A stretch of DNA of 64,000 nt from assembly GCF_000346465.2 (NCBI RefSeq), contig NC_034010.1:3864941-3928940 (forward strand), in the 5' to 3' direction. This document shows, one piece after another, positions 56,118-64,000 of this stretch (its first letter is position 1; each line of letters begins with the position of its first letter). The notes under the pieces are model-generated. The model did not search any database, had not been told where the DNA came from, and saw only the letters and a list, made by a program, of their open reading frames with translations. Origin of the DNA: Prunus persica (lineage: Eukaryota > Streptophyta > Magnoliopsida > Rosales > Rosaceae). The position numbers and the translations under genes are program-made.

Positions 56118-58353
56118 CATGGGAGTATTTCTACTTAAACTTGTCTCCTGGTGATCATTTTCTTTAGGGAAATTGGTCTTGTTTCATTTAATCTTAGCCA
56201 TTTAGTGTCCAGGATTAGATAGCCGGATTCAGGAAAGATCCAACACACAACACTTGGCAGCATTCTGATGTTGCAGATTGGCATGTTCATCTGGTATGGT
56301 TTTACCAGATTGGCAAGTTTCCCAACGGTTTTACCAGTCTTTTTTCTTTCTTTTTCATCAACCTTTGTAGCAGATTGGGATGCTCATGTGGTGTGGTTTT
56401 CCTTTTAAATAGTGATGATATGGTGTGGATAAGTTGCATTTTTCTATAAGCATATGTGATCAGGATCTTCACATTGCACCTACAAAAAATCAGGTCAACA
56501 CAGAGTCCAAGTTCTTCCACAAATGCTGGATCATAAAAAATCATGCTAATTTGATATCATAAAAATAAAAATAAAAGCAGAAAGTGTAGCATAGTCCATA
56601 TTGTGCACGGCTGCTGTTAAACATTTTCGTAGGTACCCACATTATTACTACGAAGGGGGAAAAAAAGCAAATATTTTTAAATTGCTGAAATAAACTCTCC
56701 AAGCTATTGAAACTTAAACATGACCAAACATACGTACAATTGAAAGGAAAAGAACTCTTAAGTTTCAGAACAAGCTGTGAACAAGGGTCAAGGAACGAAT
56801 TTGAGGGGAAATCATTTCTCATGTCATTTCCCACGTTTGGTAATGCTGTGAAAGTAATAAAGAGATATCACTTTATTTTCTTTCCCATTTTGTTTTGAGT
56901 AAGAATGAAAAACAAAGTTTCTATAAATTTTCAATTATACCCATATTAAATCAAATAAAAAAAGACAGTCCTGATCTCTTGGACTACAAGGGTCCAAGAG
57001 ATTTGTCGTCACTCACCGTTGGATGTAAATTCAATGGTTCACTCATTCTTGCACTCCTTTTAAGAAACTTTTTTGAACCATTGGATTAATATCCAACGGT
57101 GGGTGACCACAATCTCTTGGACTCTTGTAGTCCAAGAGATTGAGACTGTAAAAAAAGAATGCATTTAATGACATATTGTAATTCTAAATTGTTAATGGGG
57201 ATAAAATGGTCATGAAAAATGTTTATTTAATATTGGCTCATTTTCCCGAACTTTTCCATGAGGAAGGAAAACAAAACCCAAGTTAGGAGGATGGCTTCAC
57301 TTTCCCCTATATTTTTTCATGGGCCAGGCAACAATTTCTTATGCCTGGACTTACCAACATGGGAAAACAATTAATTTCTCATCCCCAAGTCTCATTTCCC
57401 ATTGAACCAAACGGGCATAAAATAGAAAACTAGTAAAAGGCAAACTATTGCACCAATCTAAGCAAACACTTTATGGTATGAAGAACGAGAAATTATAAAT
57501 GCAAGAATGAGACACATAACTCTAAATCAAAGTCACATAAACTTTGATGTCACAAACATGGAAATTAGCCTGATGGTGAATGGGAGCATGACCCCAAAAC
57601 GGAAAACAATGTATGAACAAGGCGAGATATGTTTTGCATGATAGTAATTCAAATTTTGACTTTAGAAATGTTATATGTGTGAAAAGCTACATTTTAATTG
57701 TTCCTCTAAACTAATTGTGCTCTTTATATTTGTAGGTTAAGCCCATGCATCTTCCGTATCAATAGAGGATGGCATTGAAGTGCTTTCGGATTTGTTCCGG
57801 AAACTTTCTCTAGTTTATCCAATTTCTTAGCATTGTAGAATTATATATATATATATATATAAAGTAAAAAACAGAGAATGGTCAAATTGTTGTCTTGAAA
57901 AAGCCCCATTAAAATCGTTCACAACCTTATTCAATTCGCGTTTTTTTCCCGTTATCTTGTCTTTAAATTTTCTTTTTTTCAACATTCTTTTAAAGAAAAC
58001 CTCTAGAAACCAATTTCAAAACTTTTTTGTTAAGTTTGAGTTGAGTCATAGCTTTAGGGAGCATAGGAGTATATTAGTTTAAAGTTTATTGGTTAGGGTG
58101 TTTGGAGTAACTTAGGATTTAATTTGTTTGTTCTTGTTTTCCTCGTGTTTTCCTTTTTATTATTGTTCCATTCACTCAACGTTTTAGTTATTTAACTATA
58201 AATAAAGGCTTAAGTTAGTTTATAATTCACAAAAACTTGAGAATTAATTCAATTTCTTTGGGATCGACCTTATTCTTACCTTAGCTATATATACATTAAC
58301 CTTGTGTGCTTACAAGTTTATTTCTTGAATTTAACTATCTAATTTTTAAGAAG
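56118..58353. other. Intergenic region, repeats only
   Basis: TAF13 3' flank followed by AT-rich DNA. A palindromic MITE (56965-57149) is listed separately. An (AT)n run of about 20 bases lies at 57842-57861. No gene was recognised. Confidence 0.55.
56965..57149. mobile_element. Palindromic MITE, 185 bp
   Basis: The two ends are near-perfect inverted repeats of about 58 bases: ACAGTCCTGATCTCTTGGAC... at the left and ...GTCCAAGAGATTGAGACTGT at the right, both continuing to ATCCAACGGT. Each arm contains a smaller palindrome (CTCTTGGACTACAAG...GTCCAAGAG). AAAAAAAG flanks both sides (56957-56964, 57150-57157), an 8-bp duplication as made by hAT elements, although its low complexity weakens the point. 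Confidence 0.8.
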
Positions 58354-60341
58354 TGTTTATACCACAACTAACGCACCAATAAAGGAACGACATGTGGACA
58401 AAAGAGGGAATCAATAAGACAACATTCAGCACCCCCTGATTGCTGAGTGAGAGATCAGACCCCCAGCATCCAACGGACAAGTGGAGCTCACAGTAAATGT
58501 CTACAGTCCCACATCAAAATTCTACACAACATGCATACCTCCTAAGACTTATAAAAGGGGTACAAGTTCCAAAATGGAGGTAACTGGATCTTTCGGCAAA
58601 CTTAGCCATTACTCTGTCCAGATTACTATTCACTCCGTACTTACTTAAGCATTGGAGAGCCTTCGACTGGTATCACATTGATGCCTTGGGTCTGTAGGGG
58701 CTTTTTTCTTCCGGCAGTTACAAACGGGCTGGGCTGCCGTAAAGGGCAGATGGATGAAATTGCCCCTTGAGCCTGAGTTTGAAGATCAAGCCCCGAGAAT
58801 GCTTCGAAAGGACTGAGATGCCTTAGGAAACACCTTCGTTACCTTCATCAATGAAAATAACAACATCTTACAGATGATTTCTTGAGGCTTATAGATAAAT
58901 TTTCTAACTTGGCATGAGAGGCTTGTGGCATGGAAGCAAAATCATCATAAGTTTAGCACCAAAGAGGTAAGTATGGCTTCCTAGGGAGAAATGGGAGTGT
59001 TTAAGGTGAGGAAGAAGATGTTTAAGGTGAGGAAGAAGAGGTTTGCGGGCTGATTTGGCTGAGAAGAGAGAAAGAAAGAACAATGTTCTTCCGACAGCTT
59101 GACAGAAATTCTGTAAGATGTGAAAATGGTCTGCCAGAAGAAGAAAATAGAGAAAAAGGGTGAATAGTGCACGAGATTGCTGGGATTTTACAGGCAAGAA
59201 AGGAAGCTTGCTGTCTAGGTGTGGGTTCGTTTTTGGTTGGGTAGAAGAGGCCCCTTTTATAGCCGCTGGAAGCCATCTTTTTCCAAGAAACCCTAATGGT
59301 TTCTATCTATTTTGGCCAAGCTTTTTCCTTCCTTTCTCCTCCCCTTCTTTGACTTATCTTATTCTAGCAAAATCTTCTCTGTCTATTTGCACAAAATCAA
59401 GAATTCTGGGAACTCAAGGCCCCCTTTTCTGCAGCTGTTTCAGTGGGAGACTTTCATTCCCAGCCATCTCCTTCCTTTCTTTCTTTCCTTTTTCCATGGC
59501 CAGGTCTGATGGGGGAAGGAATTCGGGTATGTATGCTGGTTCGAAGGATGCTTCTCTTCCTGGCAGCTTGCATGTTAATATCCCTTGGTTCTTCAGGTGT
59601 TTTGTGCTTGGAAATTGTTCATTCCCATGTGCTGGAGCCTTCCAGCAGCTCTGCATATGTGGACATCTTGCTCCCTATGTGGCTTCTGTTTTTTCAGCAA
59701 GGTGCTGATGGTTTTGCTGGTCTTTATTCTATTTATATGGGCCGTCTAGAACAATGGTTTGGCTTATCAAATAAATGGGCCAACTTCACCAAGTTTTGGC
59801 TTATTTTGTTGAGGTGTTGGGATAATTTTGGTTAAGCTAATGGGCTATTTTGACTAAGCTAATGGGCTATTTTGGTTGGGCTTTTTGGTTAGGATATTTT
59901 CTCTCTTGTGCTCACCCATATGTTTGGGCCTAGGAAATGGGATTGAGTCCCGAGGCTCCCAAGCGACTCGAGACTTCCATTTATCGGCCCATCAATGGGC
60001 CTCATGTTGATTTATTACTGTCTATACCACAACCCACTCAAGCAAGCCCCAGGCATCTTGAGTGGTTTGGGCCCACTTAAGCTTGTAGCGTGGCGTGTTG
60101 CTTATTTGCTTGGCGTGCATGTGTGCAAGCTCATATGACGAACTTTTGCGTGCCCAAATTGGGTTTGTTCTCGGTAAGGTATTGCATTAGGCCGAACCGT
60201 GGATTTTTTGGGCCTCAATAGGGTCTTATCGAGCGTTTTCATCTTGCAGATCGATCGCTGTACCGAGGCCCAAAACACACCGAATGCCCAGACATCACTA
60301 AGTTGGGCCCAAAAGTATCGAACCATTTTTTAGCATCAACA
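58354..60341 (+). mobile_element. LTR-bounded element or long solo LTR related to the Tat LTR
   Basis: It begins TGTTTATACC and ends GCATCAACA, the same termini as the Tat element's LTR read on its coding strand. It shares with it the block CTTACTT-A-GCATTGGAGAGCC (58641-58662), which matches the reverse complement of the Tat LTR. A TATA-type sequence lies at 58549-58556. The five bases outside are AGAAG and GGAAG, a probable target duplication with one change. Nearly 2 kb long, with no gag or pol. The inner 1.5 kb matches 22580-24047 in reverse orientation. It could be a solo LTR of a large-LTR relative, or a non-autonomous element. The frames inside (59022-59276 minus, 59160-59708 plus) have no domain. 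Confidence 0.6.
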
Positions 60342-61619
60342 GGAAGTAAAAATCTATATCAACAATGCTCACTTATTAGATTCTTTGTTTGAGCATGAAG
60401 TTTAGGAATGGATAAGTGAATCTAAGAATGGACGAGTCTTTTGACATGTGTTTATATGGATAAATGCGTCTAAGAGTAGACAAGTCTTTTGACATATAAT
60501 GGGTTCGAACAAGTCTTTTGACATATGTAGAATGTATAAAAGAGGCTGGACAAGTCTTTTGTATGTTTCCTTATGTGCGGCTTTTGAAGGTAACCAGAAG
60601 GGCATTTCTTGCCAAGTATCAATACCAAAACCTTATATTTATATTTATTTGTGTTACTTTGAAAATGATCTTACTACTTCCTATAACTAACCATCTTCCT
60701 ATAACTAAATTTTTAAATGGGGATACTCTTCGAACTTCAATACTTAAATTTTTTTGTATGTGTATAAAAATTAACCCAATGAAGGAAGTGACTGGGTCCA
60801 AAAAGCCAAAACAAGGCCAAAAAAACCTCTTGTGCGCGGCTAAAGAGACTCTCGGGATGAAAAGGTTGACCATGCCCATTTCACTTATTGGGTCATACTT
60901 GAAGGGACAAAGCGTGGATCACACCGCCTTCAGCGCCCAATGCACTTGCATGCTTTGCCCAAAAGCCCAAGCACTGCTCACCTAAAAGGACCAATCAGTC
61001 TATGAATACTCTACTGTCGCTTTATTCCCACAAAAAGAGAGACACATGTCAATTCGCAAGTGAACAACCACCCAAAAGGTGCCACGTCACTAACGAACCT
61101 TCCATCCAACATTGAAATAACACAAGAAGAGAAGCCCTCTTCTCAAGTATAAAAGAGACATACTTTTCCACCTAAAAAGGTAATATGAATTTTCTCCATT
61201 CTAAGTACAATACTTTTCTTACCTCCCTTGAGGGAAAAGGGGACTTAGGCATCAAAAGTTGTTGATGACTATCCCACTACCACTTTTGAGTGACCATTCC
61301 TTCTTTTCTTGCAGGAATTGGTGGCTGGAATCCTACCCTTACTTGGCCACTCCAAGTAAGATCAAACACACACTTTCAAACACCCAAGTAAGCTCAAAAA
61401 CGCTCTCAAGGGATCACACATCAACAAATACTAAAACACGTTTTTGTTTTGGGTAATCTCTAAACTTTACTTCTTCTTTTTTTTATAAGTTAACCCATTC
61501 TAAATATGTATTGTAAGTGCGCACCCAATTAAATTTCAAAACTATCCTTACTAGAAATAAATCTAATTAAGTTAGAAAATTTTGTAAGTGAACCCAACTC
61601 ACCCATGCCTAAACTGAGC
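60342..61619. other. Repeat-like non-coding DNA
   Basis: The phrase GACAAGTCTTTTGACATAT(A/G) recurs four times between 60420 and 60560 with about 60-base spacing, a degenerate tandem repeat. Around 60830-61230 the base content rises and a TATA-like CAAGTATAAAAGAGAC (61154-61169) is followed by a pyrimidine-rich leader, as in an LTR. No coding domain was recognised. Confidence 0.4.
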
Positions 61620-62053
61620 CATTGGCAGATCCAGAATTTTTTTAGTGAATGTGCAATTTTAAAAGGCTAAAAACTTTTTGTGAATTGAGCATATAAGGCT
61701 TTTTACCTATATTGACCTTAGGTCCCTTCATTCATTCATATCATACATGAAAAACTGTTTTATGTAAAAATATTGACTAAGTAATAGTTTTTCGAAATAA
61801 TCATTTTCTCAAGATAATTTTTGGCGGCTTTTATTCCTTACACATCAAATAAGAAAACTTGATTTTATGGGATTTTATTATGAAGTATATATTGACTTAA
61901 TGAGCCATCATTTTTAGCCTAAATCGTATTTTGCACTAAAATCGATTTTTCATATTTTGATTTGATGAGAATTTGATTTTTTAGTATTTTTATTTGAATT
62001 CAAATAGGAGTTACTTCCTTATTTACATTGTGAACTTAATAGATCCGCCACTG
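61620..62053. mobile_element. MITE-like element, CATTGGCAGATCC ends
   Basis: The left end CATTGGCAGATCCAG is matched in reverse complement by GATCCGCCACTG at the right end. The interior is AT-rich, about 430 bases, without coding sequence. Flanks AACTGAGC and CACTGCGC agree at six of eight bases, a possible aged 8-bp duplication. Confidence 0.5.
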
Positions 62054-62413
62054 CACTGCGCCCCACAAGAACTGACTTCTTTGTCCACCAAATTCAAGTA
62101 CCCTCCACTGCTAACCACCAATCCAAAACTCAGAGATTATTGCAAGTTATATGTAGGATTTTTGGAGGGAGAGAGATGAGTGATGAGTGTGATGAGTCTA
62201 TGCAAGAGCATGAACAAGTTCACTTATAAAGCCATGTGTGTTTTCATATGTTTTTTTTCAAAAATAATTTGTTAATTTGTTTTTATCTTTGAAGGAAAAA
62301 GAGAACCCAGCAAGCACAAATGTCCAAACTTAGACAGATATTTCCAGAAGATAAATAAATCTGATAAGAAACCAACTTACTCGCTCTGTTCGTTTTGAAA
62401 CGACGGTAAAACC
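62054..62413 (+). promoter_or_regulatory. Upstream region of the SirB1-like gene
   Basis: About 360 bases without coding sequence before the ATG at 62414. No clear TATA box. AAACGACGGTAAAACC directly precedes the start codon. Confidence 0.35.
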
Positions 62414-64000
62414 ATGAGTTTGTTCGGTGCTTCTTCTCCTCCATGGGTTCTAAGGACCTCTCTTCTCACAGCACCCTCTTCTTCTTCATCTTCTTCTTCA
62501 AAATTCTCAAAATACCAATCATGCCCTTCTCCTCGCCTTTTATGCCGCGCCCAAGCCAACGTAGGCAGTGACTTCAAATTCGTTCTTCACGATGCCCTCG
62601 ATTCCTCTGGAACCCCCACCTCCCTCGCCAGGGTAATTCTTCTGTTTTTTTAATTGAAAATAGAATACACTTAATTTTCCTTATAAATATAAATTGGGTA
62701 TGTATTTATTTATTTATTTATTTTTATGTATGAAATGAATGCATTGGCCATTTGGATCAGCTTGATGCAGTCCCTTTTATCATTCTTACTTTATTCCTAA
62801 AGAGAGGAATTTCACATACTCCAAAAGTTGCTTTAGGTTTTTTCTGTAGATGAAAATGAAGGAAAATAATGCAGCCATGTAAAAATAATATGTTGTTGCT
62901 GATGTGAGAAGCCTACTTCTTTTATAGTTTTTCCTTATAAATTACATTTATTTAAACATTTTATAATGACAACTGTTAATTTGATAATGTTGTTCATTAA
63001 CTGGATTAGCTCTTATCAATTACATGATGCTGATTTTTTTTTTTTGGGGGAGAAATTTTGGACTTTGTTACAATACAATGTCTTGATTATGCAATCGGGT
63101 TGACTTATTTTGGATTTGGATTAATATGTAATTGATAAACAACCAGGAGGCTAGGGAGGGGTTCTGCTCACAAATTCGCCATCTATCTGGTATAGAGAGG
63201 CAAACCAGCATTAGCATCAATAGATGTGTTGATCTGGGGAAAACAGCTCTTTACATTGCAGCAGAGGATGACTCCCTTGTGTCACATTCGTCAGTTCCGC
63301 TTCCGGTGGATGCTTTTATCAGTAGATTTGGTGATCTTTCCATGGACTATTGTTCTCACTACAACTCTTCATTCAGATCCTCTCCTGAGAGATTGTTGGA
63401 GAGTTTGGAAAATTATTTGTACGTAAACAAGGTATGTTTTGCTGAAAGTTGGATTAGAGTTCTTTTTGAGTTGATTCAAAGCTGAACCAAAAAGCTACTA
63501 AGTCATTTTACTTTCAACTAAATTTAAGCTTTTAGGGAGCCTTGGTGTTGCAAAACTGCCAAACTTTAGTGTTGAAGTAATTTGGCATGGAGAAACTAAG
63601 ATAAAGTTCACTTTGGGAACAATTGTTTTGTCACAGAAAAGTTCGACGCGGCATTTTAAAAAAATTTAAATCAGAACCTATGTACCTCATTGGCATTTCC
63701 CCTTGCTTTTGCAAAATTCTTTGGTTTTGGTGACCTTTTTTCTTTTCTTTCAGGCTTTCCGAAGAACCAATGCAAGGCATCACTCCGAACCACGAGCTCT
63801 TTATCTCCACTCGGTGTGGAAGTCTGCCTTACATCTTTGTTATTTCAAGCTTGTTTGTGAGAAAACACTACAATATCAGCATTGTTTTAGGAGTTTGATG
63901 TTGAAATTGCAAACAGGTTTTGACACATCGTTCAGGATCACCAGCAATGCTTTCACTAATATACTCAGAAATTTTGAAAATGCTTCGCCTATGGGGATTT
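62414..64000 (+). CDS. SirB1-like (transglutaminase-like) plastid protein, 5' part
   Basis: Exons 62414-62632, 63147-63431, 63754-63813 and 63917 to the window edge join in phase to about 215 residues. The first 45 residues are Ser-rich and acid-poor (a 9-Ser run), typical of a chloroplast transit peptide. The mature start (FVLHDALDSSGTPTSLARE), the ISINRCVDLGKTALYIAAED segment, LPVDAFISRFGDLSMDYC, SEPRALYLHSV and LTHRSGSPAMLSLIYSEILK match the plant family with a SirB1 N-terminal, transglutaminase-like domain. In bacteria SirB1 proteins have no settled enzymatic role. The gene continues beyond the window, so the active-site part cannot be judged. The start is the first ATG, in a good context (ACCATGAG). 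Confidence 0.85.

Overview
The window is nuclear DNA from a flowering plant. Genes are split by many GT-AG introns with AT-rich non-coding DNA between them, and the proteins are plant types (Pol V largest subunit, plant GH2 glycosidase, LAF3-like amidohydrolase, TAF13). Transposable elements fill much of the space between genes. The gene set and repeat style suggest a woody eudicot, perhaps Rosaceae, but nothing here proves the family.

Layout. 613-4766 (+): 3' part of an NRPE1-like Pol V gene, with the WG/GW tandem-repeat tail and DeCL domain, broken by a stop codon and a frameshift. 7301-18350 (+): complete 17-exon GH2 beta-galactosidase-like gene (1,111 aa). 18700-25380: large imperfect inverted repeat holding nested repeats, including a probable solo LTR and a copy of an LTR-type repeat that recurs at 58 kb. 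25982-28630 (+): organellar ribosomal protein uL4 (307 aa). 29847-32040: graveyard of a broken BAH-PHD (EBS/SHL-type) gene, a short plastid atpB insertion and a broken coiled-coil gene. 32154-42447: complete-length Ty3/gypsy Tat-lineage retrotransposon on the minus strand, with 472-bp LTRs, 5-bp target duplications and a spliced accessory gene on the opposite strand. 42593-42733: orphan terminal exon. 43088-44803: terminal-inverted-repeat element carrying gene fragments, including a receptor-kinase piece folded into a hairpin. 45056-53296 (+): LAF3-like amidohydrolase (573 aa). 54361-56117 (+): TAF13 (150 aa). 56118-62413: MITEs and LTR-like repeats. 62414-end (+): SirB1-like plastid protein, cut by the window edge.

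The intact genes are unrelated housekeeping or regulatory genes, each with its own promoter; nothing indicates a cluster or shared pathway. The most informative parts are the decayed ones: a Pol V subunit copy losing its Argonaute-binding tail, a young Tat element whose visible nonsense and LTR substitutions are all C/T or G/A transitions, and a gene-fragment-carrying transposon that has built a receptor-kinase hairpin. Exon boundaries were placed by hand from splice consensus, phase and protein continuity. All complete gene models close with consistent phase.
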